A DNA stretch of 64,000 nucleotides from Deinococcus sp. JMULE3 (GCF_013337115.1 NZ_SGWE01000004.1:248001-312000), one strand, 5' to 3'. Numbered from the stretch's first letter, positions 1 through 10,286 are shown. A program made the numbers and translations. The notes: generated by a model not told the origin, from the letters alone.

Positions 1-448
1 GCGGATAGATCAGCCCGTGGGGTCTGGCGGCCTCGGTCACGGCCAGCGTGACCACGCCCGCCTGCGCGGTCGCCTCGCGCCGCTCGGGGTGGATGGTCAG
101 GCGGGTCATGCGCGTGAACGAGATCACCAGCCCCGGCTCCAGCGGGGCCGCGCCGCCCGACAGGCCACTCGCCGCGCCGCGCCCCACGATGGGCACGCCC
201 GCCGCCCGCGCCGCCCGGACCGCCACCACGACGTCCTCGGTGCTTTCGGGCAGCACGACCGCCAGCGGCGTCGCCCCGAACTGGATGGCGTCGTAGCGGT
301 AGTTCAGCCGCTCGGACAGGTTCGACAGCACCTTGCGCGGCCCCAGCGCGCGGGTCAGGTCAGCCGCGAGGGCGTTGGATGCGCCCCCAGCCGACGCAGG
401 TTTACGAGCAGAGGAATTCGTGGTCAACGCCAGTTTCTCGGTGCTCAC
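1..448 (-). CDS. glcD: Glycolate oxidase FAD-binding subunit, N-terminal part (runs off the window)
   Basis: The first 149 codons of an FAD-linked oxidase (GlcD/LldD-dehydrogenase type, FAD_binding_4) are present; the rest lies beyond the left edge. The GTG start at 448 reads V-S-T-E-K-L. Around residues 52-105 is the typical PCMH-fold stretch ([17 protein letters not shown], then [11 protein letters not shown], the pyrophosphate-binding loop, usually GRGAGTGLSGG). GlcD oxidises glycolate (or another 2-hydroxyacid) to glyoxylate and passes electrons to the GlcF iron-sulfur subunit, whose gene lies just upstream on the same strand with a 43-nt gap. Substrate could be D-lactate instead. The start is inferred from the protein match; no strong Shine-Dalgarno is visible because the gap is filled by a GGTGATGG-type simple repeat. 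Confidence 0.8.
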   Translation of the reverse strand, partial: MSTEKLALTTNSSARKPASAGGASNALAADLTRALGPRKVLSNLSERLNYRYDAIQFGATPLAVVLPESTEDVVVAVRAARAAGVPIVGRGAASGLSGGAAPLEPGLVISFTRMTRLTIHPERREATAQAGVVTLAVTEAARPHGLIYP

Positions 449-491
449 GAGTCCCCCCCTCCATCACCCATCAACCATCCCCCATCACCCC
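449..491. repeat. Degenerate GATGGGTGATGG-type spacer repeat
   Basis: The gap between glcF and glcD is built, on the minus strand, from overlapping GGTGATGG / GGTTGATGG / GGGTGATGG units. A related run occurs at 7510-7540 beside another repeat. No coding or structural role is evident. Confidence 0.5.
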
Positions 492-1765
<1,274 letters not shown>

Positions 1766-1769
<4 letters not shown>

Positions 1770-1783
1770 GCAGCCACGCTCAT
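1766..1783 (-). CDS. Possible five-codon leaderless leader ORF before glcF (MSVAA)
   Basis: On the minus strand a TATCCT box (1796-1791) is followed after 7 nt by ATG at 1783, the spacing of leaderless starts elsewhere in this window. That frame reads M-S-V-A-A-stop, and its TGA overlaps the glcF ATG as ATGA. A ribosome starting at the 5' end of a leaderless mRNA would end here and could re-initiate on glcF. Too short to judge by coding statistics; the evidence is the geometry alone. Confidence 0.3.
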
Positions 1784-1935
1784 GGGGCACAGGATAGAGG
1801 CGGGTGGCCGGGACAGGCGGAACGCGGCGGCGCAGACGACTAGCCAGATGAAGCTGTCCCCCGCCGGGAAACACGGCGCGGGGTTCGTGAGCACGCGCAG
1901 CTTTTCCCCGCGCGGGGGGGCGCACACTGCCGGGC

Positions 1936-2985
1936 ATGAGCGTTCCCTCTCCCCTGCCCCTGTCCGTGCTTGACCTTGTCCCCGTGCCGCTGGGGTCCAG
2001 CGCCGCCGAGTCGGTCGAGGCCGCCCTGGCGTACGCGAAGGCCGCCGAGGACGCCGGGTTCACGCGCTACTGGGTGGCCGAGCACCACAACATGGGCGCG
2101 CTGGCGTCCAGTGTGCCGCTGGCAGTCCTGGCCGCCGCGTCACAGCGGACCAGTCGCATCCGCCTGGGCTCGGGCGGCGTGATGCTGCCCAACCACGCGC
2201 CGCTGGCCGTCGCGGAGGGCTACCGGCTGCTCTCGGCCCTCGCACCCGACCGGGTGGACCTCGGTCTGGGCCGCGCCCCAGGCACGGACGGCCGCACCGC
2301 CCGCGCGCTGCGGGGCGCACAGGGCCTGATGGAGGAGTCCTTCGAGCGGCAACTCTCGGACCTGATCGCCTTCGGCACCGGGCAGTACCCGGCCGGGCAC
2401 CCCTTCGCGGGCACGGTGGCCGCCCCGGCAGGCGAGGGGCTGTTCCCCCCGCTGTGGATTCTGAGCAGCAGCGGCTACGGCGCGCACGTCGCCGCCAAAG
2501 CGGGCGCGGGGCTGGCGTTCGCGTGGCACATCAACCCGGACACCGCGCAGGCCCGCGCCGCCGCCGACGCGTACCGCCGCGCCTTCGAACCCTCCGACGC
2601 GTTCCCCGAGGCGCGCGTGATCGTCGCCGCGAGCGTCGTCACCGCCCCCACCGCCGAGGAAGCCGAGGAGCTCAGCCTCCCGCTGGGCCTGATGTTCCTG
2701 CGCCTCACGCGCGGCGAGAGCGCCCCCTACCCCACCGTCGCCGAGGCCAAGGCCTACCCCTACACCCCGCAGGAACGCGCACTGGCCGACTCCATGCGAC
2801 GGCGCGCCATCATCGGCGACCCCACCACCGTCGCCGCGCGCCTGCACGCCCTGGCGCGCGACACGGCCGCCGACGAACTCATCATCAGCCTGAACATCCC
2901 CGACGCCGCCCAGCGCCGCGACACCCTGAAACTCGTCATGGACGCCGTCCGCGCGCAGGAAACCCGGGAGCTCACGCCCGCCTGA
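1936..2985 (+). CDS. Luciferase-like (LLM) flavin-dependent oxidoreductase
   Basis: A 349-residue protein of the bacterial-luciferase-like FMN/F420 monooxygenase superfamily, MsnO8/YwcH-type branch. Supporting segments are LSVLDLVPV at the N-terminus, [10 protein letters not shown] near residue 48, [13 protein letters not shown] near 80, the [13 protein letters not shown] motif near 105 and [10 protein letters not shown] near 178. Such enzymes use reduced flavin and O2 on unknown small substrates. It is divergent from glcF with 166 bp between. The start follows a CACACT box by 7 nt, close to the leaderless arrangement seen for many neighbours. Transcription ends at the strong hairpin at 3002-3039, shared with the convergent MFS gene. 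The substrate cannot be inferred. Confidence 0.88.
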   Translation: MSVPSPLPLSVLDLVPVPLGSSAAESVEAALAYAKAAEDAGFTRYWVAEHHNMGALASSVPLAVLAAASQRTSRIRLGSGGVMLPNHAPLAVAEGYRLLSALAPDRVDLGLGRAPGTDGRTARALRGAQGLMEESFERQLSDLIAFGTGQYPAGHPFAGTVAAPAGEGLFPPLWILSSSGYGAHVAAKAGAGLAFAWHINPDTAQARAAADAYRRAFEPSDAFPEARVIVAASVVTAPTAEEAEELSLPLGLMFLRLTRGESAPYPTVAEAKAYPYTPQERALADSMRRRAIIGDPTTVAARLHALARDTAADELIISLNIPDAAQRRDTLKLVMDAVRAQETRELTPA

Positions 2986-3001
2986 CAGGACGGGGGCAGA
3001 A

Positions 3002-3039
3002 CAGGGTGGGTCCCGAGGAATGTCTCGGGGCCCACCCTG
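3002..3039. terminator. Bidirectional hairpin between convergent genes
   Basis: Arms of 16 bp (3002-3017 and 3024-3039) pair with a single G-T wobble around a 6-nt loop. It lies between the LLM oxidoreductase stop and the convergent MFS gene stop. No long T-run follows on either strand. Confidence 0.65.
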
Positions 3040-3075
3040 CTGTCATATGGAATCCGTATCCGGCCCGGCCGCCGC

Positions 3076-4236
3076 TCAGCTGAACTGCACCTTCTGCGGT
3101 TCGGGTAGGCGCGCGGCGATGATCGCGCTGGGGATCAGGAGGCTCAGCGCGGCGAGGGCGGCGGTGGTGGGGCTGGTGGCGTCCGCGAGGGCGCCGACGA
3201 GGAACACGAGGAGGCCCGCGAAGCCCCAGGAGAAGCCCATCATGATTGAGCTGGCGACGGCGACGTGGCCGGGCGCGTACTCCTGCGCGGTGACGACGCC
3301 GACGGGGATGCTGGCGTTCACGGCGGCGCCCACGATGAACGTCAGGGGGTAGAACCACCAGTGGGCGGGGCTGGAGAGGATCAGCAGCGCGAAGAAGGGG
3401 ATGGTGGTGAGGATCGCGCCGCGCAGGACGGTGACGCGGCCCAGGCGGTCGCTGAGTCGTCCGCCGACGATGCCGCCAATGGCGCTGGCGACGGAGTACA
3501 CGGCGAGCGTGATGGCGACCTCGCGCGCCCCGAAGCCACGCGCGAGGAGCATGAACGGGAGCATGGCGTTGTAGCCCATGCTGGCCAGCGAGCGCAGGAC
3601 CGCCATGGCCCACAGCCACACGAGGGGTCCCCGGAAGATGCCCGCGTAGTCGCGCAGGGGAATCCGTTTGGCCTTCTGCACGCCGCTGGGCGTGACGGCG
3701 AACGTGATGGCGGCGATCACGACGCCGATCAGCGCGAACCACGGCAGGTGCGTGAGGCCCACGCCCGCGAACACGGGGCCGAGGGCCATGCCTGCCGTAC
3801 CGCCCGCGCTGAACAGACTGGCCCACAGGCCGCGCCTGTCGGGGGGGCTGTGCTGCGCGACGTACGCGGCCCCGGCGGGGTGGAAGAAGCCGCTGCCGAG
3901 CCCGGCGACCGCGACGAGCAGGATCAGCGCCCCGAACCACGGCACGAAGCCCATCAGGGTCAGGCCGATCCCGGTCATGAGGGGTCCGAGCGCGGCGGCG
4001 TAGCGGCGGTCGAGACGCTCGCCGAGGATGCCCAGCACGGGCTGGAGGACGCTGCTCGTCAGGGAGTAGATGCTGCCCAGGAACGTGACAGCGGCGATAC
4101 TGACGCCGTACTTCGCCTGCAGCGCGGGCGTGAGGGGCGTGAGCATGGCGCTGTACGCGTCGTTGATGAAGTGCCCGGCGGTCACGGCGACCGCGATGGC
4201 GGCGGCGTGGCGGGTGGTGTTCAGGGTGGCCTGCAT
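3076..4236 (-). CDS. MFS transporter, fosmidomycin-resistance (Fsr)-like
   Basis: A 386-residue, 12-helix major facilitator protein. The N-terminal segment GHFINDAYSAMLTPLTPAL and the FHPAGAAYV segment near residue 118 are characteristic of the Fsr-type efflux family, as are repeated glycine-rich helices and the LSDRLGR loop near residue 262. It probably exports a small molecule using proton motive force; fosmidomycin itself is only the name-giving substrate. A TAGGGT box (4250-4245 on the minus strand) lies 8 nt before the ATG, so the mRNA is probably leaderless. It converges on the LLM oxidoreductase and stands alone. Confidence 0.85.
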   Translation of the reverse strand: MQATLNTTRHAAAIAVAVTAGHFINDAYSAMLTPLTPALQAKYGVSIAAVTFLGSIYSLTSSVLQPVLGILGERLDRRYAAALGPLMTGIGLTLMGFVPWFGALILLVAVAGLGSGFFHPAGAAYVAQHSPPDRRGLWASLFSAGGTAGMALGPVFAGVGLTHLPWFALIGVVIAAITFAVTPSGVQKAKRIPLRDYAGIFRGPLVWLWAMAVLRSLASMGYNAMLPFMLLARGFGAREVAITLAVYSVASAIGGIVGGRLSDRLGRVTVLRGAILTTIPFFALLILSSPAHWWFYPLTFIVGAAVNASIPVGVVTAQEYAPGHVAVASSIMMGFSWGFAGLLVFLVGALADATSPTTAALAALSLLIPSAIIAARLPEPQKVQFS

Positions 4237-4417
4237 ACCCCGCCACCCTACGCCGGTGGGCGGGTCCGGTCGCGTGGGGTGTCCGGCAGGTGAGGCCGCG
4301 CCCCCGCTGCCTGAACGATCCGTGAACGCCCGGCGACGGCACCTGCCCGGCGGTCCTCACGCGCCCCTGAGTACGCTGTGGACAGCGGGTGCTCGCGTCC
4401 CGCCCGAGGAGTCCACC

Positions 4418-4948
4418 ATGCCCGATCAGTTCCGCAGTGCCATTGCCGATGTCCTGCCCAGCGCCGAGGCCGTGCAGGCCCGCCTGTCGGGCCTGTCGCA
4501 CCGGGACCGTCTGGTCGTCGCGGAGTACTTCAGCAGCGTCCTGCCCGACGTGGACGTCCTGATCTCCACGCCCGGCGCGGAGGCCCTGAGTCATGAACTG
4601 GGGGCGCTGCGCGGCGTGCCCAGCGTGAAGGCGACGTCCCTGGCCGGTCACTGGACGCTGGTCGGTTCTGCCCTGCACCACCCCGGCGAACTGGATACGG
4701 CGCGCGGGGCGGTCTGGGCGGCGATCGTGAGCCTGGACCTGCGCTCAGGTCAGGCCGAACTGGCCGCCACGCTCCTCGGCACGCAGCGGGACTGGGAGGT
4801 GGTCGCCGTGGCGGCGGCCATGGAACGCACCGACGAGCCGGGGCACGTCCGGGTGTCGCTGCTGGGCGTGCCGGTCCTCACCCCGGTGATGCTGACCGGC
4901 ACGCCGCGCGGCCTGGCGTTCGAGCGTCGCTTCCCGAAATCTGCCTGA
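4418..4948 (+). CDS. Phosphoribosyltransferase-like protein of unknown function
   Basis: A 176-residue protein. Segments such as VLPDVDVLISTPGAEALSHE, VKATSLAGHWTLVG and AAIVSLDLRSGQAELAATLLG resemble the fold order of type I phosphoribosyltransferases (a strand, a helix, then a region where the PRPP loop would sit), but the acidic PRPP-binding DD motif is absent, so catalytic activity is doubtful. The ATG at 4418 is chosen for the Shine-Dalgarno GAGGAG eight bases upstream; the 94-codon in-frame extension further 5' looks non-coding. It stands alone between two minus-strand genes. Function unknown; the fold assignment is tentative. Confidence 0.65.
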   Translation: MPDQFRSAIADVLPSAEAVQARLSGLSHRDRLVVAEYFSSVLPDVDVLISTPGAEALSHELGALRGVPSVKATSLAGHWTLVGSALHHPGELDTARGAVWAAIVSLDLRSGQAELAATLLGTQRDWEVVAVAAAMERTDEPGHVRVSLLGVPVLTPVMLTGTPRGLAFERRFPKSA

Positions 4949-4966
4949 CCGGGGACCTGCCCCGCG

Positions 4967-6049
4967 TCAGGTGGTGCGGGTGCCGCGCGCGTACGGGGCG
5001 GGCAGCGGGTGCGCCGCGCCCAGGTCACGCGCGGCGGCCTGAATCCAGTGCGGGTCGCCCAGCATGGGGCGGGCCAGGGCGATCAGGTCGGCGTCCCCGT
5101 TTCGCAGGAGGCCCTCGGCGCGTTCGGGGGTGTCGATCATGCCGACGGTCATGACGGTCAGGTCCGGCACGGCGGCCTTCACCTGCGCGGCGAAGGGCGT
5201 CTGGTAGCCGGGCGCGGGCGTGATCTGCTGCGCCGGGGTCAGGCCGCCGCTGCTGAGGTCCAGCACGTCCACGCCCTCGCGGGCCAGCAGTCCGGCCAGC
5301 ACGACGGTCTGCGATTCGTCCCAGCCGCCGGGGGCCCAGTCGGTGGCGCTGAGGCGCACGAACAGCGGCTTGTGGTGCGGCCAGACGTCGCGCACGGCGC
5401 GCGTGACCTCCAGCACGAGGCGCGTGCGGTTCTCGAACGTGCCTCCGTACTCGTCGGTGCGGCTGTTCGACAGGGGCGAGAGGAACTGGTGCAGCAGGTA
5501 CCCGTGCGCGGCGTGGATCTCGACCACGTCGAATCCGGCGATCTCGGCGCGTCGGGCGGCCTGCCGGAATGCTCCCACGAGGCCCGAGATGTCCTCCCCG
5601 GTCATGGCGTGCGGCTGCGGGAACGAGTCGTTGTAGGCGTTGGTGTCCGGGCCGATCACGTCCCACCCGCCGCGCTCGGGCGGCACCGCGCCGCGCCCGC
5701 GCCAGGGGGCGTACGTGCTGGCCTTGCGGCCCGCGTGGGCCAGCTGCACGCCGATCACTCCGCCCTGCGCGTGCACGAAGTCCGTCACGCGGCCCAGCGG
5801 CGCGATCTGCCGGTCCTCCCACAGGCCCAGGTCCTCGGGGCTGATGCGGCCCTCCGGGCTGACGGCGGTCGCCTCGGCGATGATCAGGCCCGTCCCGGCC
5901 AGCGCGTACTGGCCCAGGTGCACCAGATGGAAGTCGTTCGCCAGTCCGCCCTGCGCGGAGTACATGCACATGGGCGACACGACGACGCGGTTGGGCAGCG
6001 TCACGTCGCGGAGTTTCAGCGGCTGGAACAGCAGGGGACCTTCAGTCAT
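4967..6049 (-). CDS. namA: NADPH dehydrogenase / ene-reductase of the Old Yellow Enzyme family (YqjM-like)
   Basis: A 360-residue TIM-barrel flavoprotein. The start LFQPLKLRDVTLPNRVVVSPMCMYS matches the YqjM (NamA) subgroup of OYE enzymes, including the cysteine in SPMCMYS that tunes the flavin. HAGRKAS near residue 108, the paired histidines of VEIHAAHGYL near residue 180, and the FMN-binding ARPMLGDPHW near the C-terminus are all present. It reduces activated C=C bonds (enones, nitro compounds) with NADPH. A TAGATT box lies 6 nt before the ATG on the minus strand (6061-6056), indicating a leaderless transcript. Confidence 0.92.
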   Translation of the reverse strand: MTEGPLLFQPLKLRDVTLPNRVVVSPMCMYSAQGGLANDFHLVHLGQYALAGTGLIIAEATAVSPEGRISPEDLGLWEDRQIAPLGRVTDFVHAQGGVIGVQLAHAGRKASTYAPWRGRGAVPPERGGWDVIGPDTNAYNDSFPQPHAMTGEDISGLVGAFRQAARRAEIAGFDVVEIHAAHGYLLHQFLSPLSNSRTDEYGGTFENRTRLVLEVTRAVRDVWPHHKPLFVRLSATDWAPGGWDESQTVVLAGLLAREGVDVLDLSSGGLTPAQQITPAPGYQTPFAAQVKAAVPDLTVMTVGMIDTPERAEGLLRNGDADLIALARPMLGDPHWIQAAARDLGAAHPLPAPYARGTRTT

Positions 6050-6120
6050 GCGCCGAATCTAGGCCCGCACGCCCACGCCCTGCCAGTGGCGCCATGTTCA
6101 CGCGACCCTCAGACCCGCGT

Positions 6121-6705
6121 TCAGCGCCGCGCCTGCCAGCGCGCGTGCGCCTGCGCCGCCTGCGTCCCGGCGAGCGCCCAGAACGCGGTTTCGAGGTCGT
6201 GCAGCCCATCGGCCGTCACCCCGCTGCGGGTGGGCTGCCGGTAGGGGGTCGCCTCCAGCCGCACGAGGAGCGTCCGGTGAGTCCCGAGGGCGAGGCTGCG
6301 CTCGGCGGCGAGCAGCACCTCCGCCTCGTGTGCGGTGCGGGCCGCCGTCACGAGCGCCGCGTACGCGCCGGACAGCTCCTGCAAGGCCCGGACGTCCGGC
6401 GCGTACACCCATGGGCCGGACTCGCCCAGCAGGGCCAGGAAGCCCGTCCACTCGGCGCGCAGCACCGCCGGGACGACCTCCCGCGCGGGGGTGTCGGGGG
6501 CGAGCCAGGGACGCACGCCCAGCAGGTCAGGGCGCAACCAGCGTTCGCCCGCGAATTCCGCCCCGGCCCGCGCCGCCTCGCTGGGCCCGCCGATGTCTCG
6601 CAGTTCCGCCAGATGCGCCAGCCGCGCCCGCGCGCCCTCCGGCAGGGGCTGTGAACGGGGGCGCGGCAGGCCCAGCGCCGCCCAGCGGGACAGGGGGTCC
6701 TTCAT
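6121..6705 (-). CDS. Conserved hypothetical protein at the end of an ABC exporter operon
   Basis: A 194-residue, alanine- and arginine-rich, mostly helical soluble protein. No catalytic motif or membrane segment is visible. Segments such as RWAALGLPRPRSQPLP, LRAEWTGFLALLGESGPWVY and TLLVRLEATPYRQPT look like those of a real protein rather than an antisense shadow. Its ATG overlaps the stop of the upstream ABC permease by one base (TGATG at 6703-6707), so it is translationally coupled to that gene and probably functions with the exporter or is merely co-transcribed. I do not recognise the family. Confidence 0.6.
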   Translation of the reverse strand: MKDPLSRWAALGLPRPRSQPLPEGARARLAHLAELRDIGGPSEAARAGAEFAGERWLRPDLLGVRPWLAPDTPAREVVPAVLRAEWTGFLALLGESGPWVYAPDVRALQELSGAYAALVTAARTAHEAEVLLAAERSLALGTHRTLLVRLEATPYRQPTRSGVTADGLHDLETAFWALAGTQAAQAHARWQARR

Positions 6706-7493
6706 CAGCTGCTCGCGCTGGTGTAACTCGCGACCGCGTACCGCCAGAACAGGCGGGTGCCCAGGAACAGCGCCGCCGCGATCAGCGGGGACGCCAGCGC
6801 CAGCCCCCCGCCCAGCGCGCCCGTCAGCGCCTGCGCGGGCACCGTCGTGATGAACGCCACGGGCAGCACGAACGTCAGCACGAACCGCACCGGCACCGGA
6901 AACGCCGCCACCGGGAAGCGCGCCGCGCCGAACACCCCGCTGAACAGCTCCGTGACGTTCTGCGTCTTCACGAACCAGAACGCCGTCGTGCTCAGGCCCA
7001 GGTAGATGCAGTACACGATCACCACCGCCGACCCGTACAGCACCGCTGCCGCCAGCGCCCCGCCCGACGTGACCTCCAGCCCGGACGCCGCGTACCCGAT
7101 CAATCCCAGCCCAATCAGCAGGTCCGGGAAGCGCAGCACGTTCAGGTTCCGGGTACTCACGTTGAACTGCGCGTCGATGGGCTTCAGCAACGTGAAATCC
7201 ATGTTCCCGGTCCGCACCGCCTCCGCGATCTTCGACATGTTCGGCTGGATGAACACACTGATCACCCCCTCGGTCAGCATGAAGAAGCCCGTCACCAGCA
7301 GTGCCTCCCGGAACGACCAGCCGCCCACCTGCGTCACGCCCGGCTGCCCGAACAGAACGCTGATGCCGAGCAACGCCACCCCCACCTCACCCAGACTCGC
7401 CAGCACCGCACCCAGGAAGTTCGCCCGGTACTCCAGCTGCGCCGACAGGGTCGCCCCCACGAAGATGCGCACCAGCCGCAGGTACCGCCTCAC
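6705..7493 (-). CDS. ABC-2 family exporter permease (second subunit)
   Basis: A 262-residue membrane protein with about six hydrophobic segments, of the ABC2_membrane_6 (DUF990-like) type. The start RRYLRLVRIFVGATLSAQLEYRANF and the cytoplasmic motif VRTGNMDFTLLKPIDAQF are typical. The GTG start at 7493 has a GGAGGG Shine-Dalgarno six bases upstream. It pairs with the permease at 7636-8439 and the ATPase at 8436-9470; two different permeases plus one ATPase is the usual arrangement for this family (viologen or antibiotic exporters in characterised cases). The 142-bp gap to the upstream permease holds repeat units (family C and a GATGGGTG run), unusual inside an operon. Confidence 0.85.
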   Translation of the reverse strand: MRRYLRLVRIFVGATLSAQLEYRANFLGAVLASLGEVGVALLGISVLFGQPGVTQVGGWSFREALLVTGFFMLTEGVISVFIQPNMSKIAEAVRTGNMDFTLLKPIDAQFNVSTRNLNVLRFPDLLIGLGLIGYAASGLEVTSGGALAAAVLYGSAVVIVYCIYLGLSTTAFWFVKTQNVTELFSGVFGAARFPVAAFPVPVRFVLTFVLPVAFITTVPAQALTGALGGGLALASPLIAAALFLGTRLFWRYAVASYTSASS

Positions 7494-7507
7494 GGGGCCC
7501 TCCGGGC

Positions 7508-7579
7508 GGGTTGATAGGTGATGGGTGAGAGGTGATGGAAGGCCACCCCCTCCCAGCCTCCCCCCTGAAGGGGGAGGAG
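7508..7579. repeat. Intergenic repeats inside the ABC operon (GATGGGTG run plus family C element)
   Basis: 7508-7540 carries GATAGGTGATGGGTGAGAGG-like units, and 7544-7579 is a C-rich element ending in a hairpin (CCTCCCCC, TGA, then GGGGGAGG arms). The latter is almost identical to 9546-9581 and 58828-58863. It sits between two co-directional permease genes. Confidence 0.7.
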
Positions 7580-7635
7580 TAGATCGGACAGCGGACCACT
7601 TTCAACCATCAACGTTCGACCTTCAACGGCCCCAA

Positions 7636-8439
7636 TCATGCGCCGACCGCGCCGTATTTGCGGAGGCCGACGCGCCAGACGATGAGGCGCACCACCCAGA
7701 ACACCGCGAGCCACACGAGGAGAACCAGCGCGCCGCGCCCGGCCTGCGCCAGCGTGGCCTTCCCGGCCAGGAGTTGCGCGGGGAGGCCCAGCATGTACGG
7801 GAACGGCGTCCAGACGGCGACGCGCTGCACCCACTCCGGGTAGAAGGCCAGGGGCGCGAACATGCCGCCCAGCGCGGCGTACACCAGCCACACGACCTCC
7901 TGGAAGGACGCGCTGCTCTCGGTCCAGAAGGCCAGCAGGCCGATCGCGTACTCGTACAGGAACCGCACGCTGAAGCCCAGCGCCGCCAGCCCCAGCGCGG
8001 CCGGGTACGCCCACCACTCGCGGGTGAAGGACGCGCCGGACAGCCACGTGAACACGCCCACCATGACCAGCAGCGGCACGATCCGAACCAGCCGCTCGGC
8101 GACGTGCGACGCGACGTGCAGCCACATGGGGTCCACCGGGCGCAGCAGCTGCGGCGACAGCGTCCCCTGCCGGATCTGGAAGTCCAGTTCGTGCGACACC
8201 CACACCACCAGCAGCTGCGACACCAGCCACGTGGACAGGAAGTACGTGGCGAACTCCGGCGCGCTGTACCCGCGGATCTGCCCGCCGGGCGCGGCGGCCG
8301 CCTGCGCCATCCACACCAGCATCATGACCAGGGACAGCGTGCCCGACAGCATCCAGATGACGACCTCGGCGCGGTACTCGGCCATCTCCGCGAAGCGCGT
8401 GGCGAACAGCACCCGCGCCTTGAACGCCAGCGCCCTCAC
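7636..8439 (-). CDS. ABC-2 family exporter permease (first subunit)
   Basis: A 267-residue integral membrane protein with about six hydrophobic helices. The N-terminal MRALAFKARVLFATRFAEMAEYRAE and the cytoplasmic segment FQIRQGTLSPQLLRPVDPMW match the ABC-2 permease family that occurs as paired subunits. The GTG start at 8439 overlaps the stop of the ATPase gene (GTGA at 8436-8439), so translation is coupled. Together with the ATPase and the permease at 6705-7493 it forms an exporter whose substrate cannot be inferred. Confidence 0.87.
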   Translation of the reverse strand: MRALAFKARVLFATRFAEMAEYRAEVVIWMLSGTLSLVMMLVWMAQAAAAPGGQIRGYSAPEFATYFLSTWLVSQLLVVWVSHELDFQIRQGTLSPQLLRPVDPMWLHVASHVAERLVRIVPLLVMVGVFTWLSGASFTREWWAYPAALGLAALGFSVRFLYEYAIGLLAFWTESSASFQEVVWLVYAALGGMFAPLAFYPEWVQRVAVWTPFPYMLGLPAQLLAGKATLAQAGRGALVLLVWLAVFWVVRLIVWRVGLRKYGAVGA

Positions 8440-9470
8440 ACGGGCTCCGGGGTGCGTTCCGGCTGCGCGGCCCGCGCGCCGAACAGGGACGCCATCACGC
8501 TCTCGATACTCGGGTCCTCCACCGTCAGGTCCGCCACGTCCAGTTCCGCCAGCAGCGCCGCCGCCCGTTCACTGACCAGCGCACGAGGCACCGTCAGTTC
8601 GGCGCTCAGGCCGTCCACGCGCACCTCCGACCCGAAGCGGCCCAGCTCCTCGGGCGTCGCGGGGCGGCGCAGTTGCAGGCGCACGGTCTTCCCGCCGCCG
8701 CCCTGCTCGGCCAGGCGCGCCAGGTCCCCGTCGAACACCACCTCACCCCGGTCGATCACCAGGATGCGGCGGGCCAGGGCCGTCACGTCCGCCATGTAAT
8801 GACTCGTGAGCATCACCGTCGCCCCGTACCGCGCGTTGTAGTCCTGCACGAACGCCCGCACCGACTCCTGCATGTTCACGTCCAGCCCGATCGTCGGCTC
8901 ATCCAGGAACAGCACCTTCGGGCGGTGCAGCAGCGCCGCCGCCAGCTCGCACTTCATCCGCTCGCCCAGCGACAGCTTCCGCACCTGCTTCTTCAGGATG
9001 CCCTCCAGACCCAGCACCTCCGTGAACTCCGCCATCGTCGCCCGGAACTGCGCGTCCGGAATCTCGTAGATCGCCTGATTCACCAAGAACGAATCCAGCG
9101 CCGGCAGGTCCCAGATCAGCTGCTGCTTCTGCCCCATCACCAGCGTGATCTGCCGCAGGAACGCGTTCTCCCGCCGCCCCGGCTCGAAGCCCGCCACGCG
9201 CACCTCGCCGCCCGACGGGTGCAGCAGGCCCGACAGCATCTTCAGCGTCGTGGTCTTCCCCGCCCCGTTCGGCCCCAGGAACCCCACCACCTCGCCCGGC
9301 GCGAGATCGAACGACACGCCGCGCACCGCCTCCACCACGCGCGACTTGCGGCTCACGAACGACCGCAGGCTCCCCAGGAATCCCGGTTCCTTCTCATGCA
9401 CCACGTACCCCTTGCGCAGGTCACGCACCCGCACCGCCGCGTCCCCCACCCCACCCCGATCGCCCGTCAT
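8436..9470 (-). CDS. ABC exporter ATP-binding protein
   Basis: A 344-residue ATPase. Walker [10 protein letters not shown] lies near residue 72, the Q-loop in VMGQKQQLIWDLPA near 117, the signature LSLGERMKCELAAALL near 170, Walker B VLFLDEPTIGLD near 190 and the switch TSHY near 223. After the nucleotide-binding domain (about residues 15-260) comes an 80-residue C-terminal extension, common in ATPases of ABC-2 exporters. The insertion FVSRKSRVVEAVRGV before the core is typical of this subfamily. The ATG at 9470 is chosen because the upstream extension has no family character. First gene of the exporter operon. Confidence 0.9.
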   Translation of the reverse strand: MTGDRGGVGDAAVRVRDLRKGYVVHEKEPGFLGSLRSFVSRKSRVVEAVRGVSFDLAPGEVVGFLGPNGAGKTTTLKMLSGLLHPSGGEVRVAGFEPGRRENAFLRQITLVMGQKQQLIWDLPALDSFLVNQAIYEIPDAQFRATMAEFTEVLGLEGILKKQVRKLSLGERMKCELAAALLHRPKVLFLDEPTIGLDVNMQESVRAFVQDYNARYGATVMLTSHYMADVTALARRILVIDRGEVVFDGDLARLAEQGGGGKTVRLQLRRPATPEELGRFGSEVRVDGLSAELTVPRALVSERAAALLAELDVADLTVEDPSIESVMASLFGARAAQPERTPEPV

Positions 9471-9545
9471 GATCACCCAGGGTACGCCAGCACCCAAACG
9501 CACGCCACCCGCTACGCCAGAACGCGTAACGGGCAGGCAGGACTT

Positions 9546-9581
9546 CACCCCCTCCCAGCCTCCCCCCTCAAGGGGGAGGAG
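9546..9581. repeat. Family C intergenic repeat, copy 2
   Basis: C-rich element with a short hairpin (CCCCCCT, CA, AGGGGG), near-identical to 7544-7579 and 58828-58863. It lies between the ABC ATPase gene and rpiA and may act as a weak terminator for rpiA (minus strand). Confidence 0.7.
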
Positions 9582-9602
9582 CGTAAGGAGGCGACGTGGC
9601 TT

Positions 9603-10286
9603 TCAGCGGGGCGTCAGTTCGGTCACGCCGTTCGGGGCGGCCACGAAGGCCCGCTCGGCCATACCCAGGAACAGCCCGGTGTCCACGACGCCCAGCGTGC
9701 CCTTCAGCTGGCGTTCCAGCGCCGCGATGTCCGTCCCGGCGGGAATCTGCGCGTCGAAGATGTAATTCCCGTTGTCCGTCACGTACGGCTGCGCGCCGGG
9801 CTGCCGCAACCGCCCCGCCGGGAGGATGGCGCGCAGGCGCTCGATGGTGCTCAGGAACCCGAAACGGGCGATCTCGATGGGCAGCGCCGACTTCTCGCCG
9901 ATGTGCTCCACCAGTTTCGTGTGGTCCGCGATCACGATGAAACGCCGCGCCTGCACTTCGGTCAGCTTCTCGCGCAGCAGCGCCCCACCCAGCCCCTTGA
10001 TCAGGTCGAGGTTCGGCGCGATCTCGTCCGCACCGTCAATCGCGATATCCAGCGGACGCGGGTCGAGCGGCTCCACGGGAATGCCCACCTGCCGGGCCAG
10101 CACGTCACTCGCCTCGCTGGTCGCCACGCCCACCACGCCCGTCAGTTCACCCGCCGCGAGTTTCCGGCCGATCTCCTCGATGGCGTACTTCGCGGTGCTG
10201 CCCGTCCCCAGGCCCACCCGGTCCCCACTCTTCACGAGGGCCACGGCGCGCAGGGCCGCCTCGTGCTTCAACGCCTCCAGATCCAT
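9603..10286 (-). CDS. rpiA: Ribose-5-phosphate isomerase A
   Basis: A 227-residue enzyme of the non-oxidative pentose phosphate pathway (ribose-5-phosphate to ribulose-5-phosphate). Diagnostic segments are GLGTGSTAKYAIEEI near residue 26, DIAIDGADEIAPNLDLIKGLGGAL near 80-103 (with catalytic Asp and Lys) and REKLTEVQARRFIVIADHTKLV following. The length fits the family. The ATG at 10286 overlaps the stop codon of the upstream peroxiredoxin gene by one base (TGATG), indicating translational coupling in a bcp-rpiA pair. Confidence 0.95.
   Translation of the reverse strand: MDLEALKHEAALRAVALVKSGDRVGLGTGSTAKYAIEEIGRKLAAGELTGVVGVATSEASDVLARQVGIPVEPLDPRPLDIAIDGADEIAPNLDLIKGLGGALLREKLTEVQARRFIVIADHTKLVEHIGEKSALPIEIARFGFLSTIERLRAILPAGRLRQPGAQPYVTDNGNYIFDAQIPAGTDIAALERQLKGTLGVVDTGLFLGMAERAFVAAPNGVTELTPR

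Noticed and set aside
3046..3056. Single GGAATCCGTAT end motif like that of repeat family A
   Set aside because: Only the terminal 11-mer is present, next to an unrelated terminator hairpin. It may be a remnant, but there is no core hairpin or left end to support a copy.
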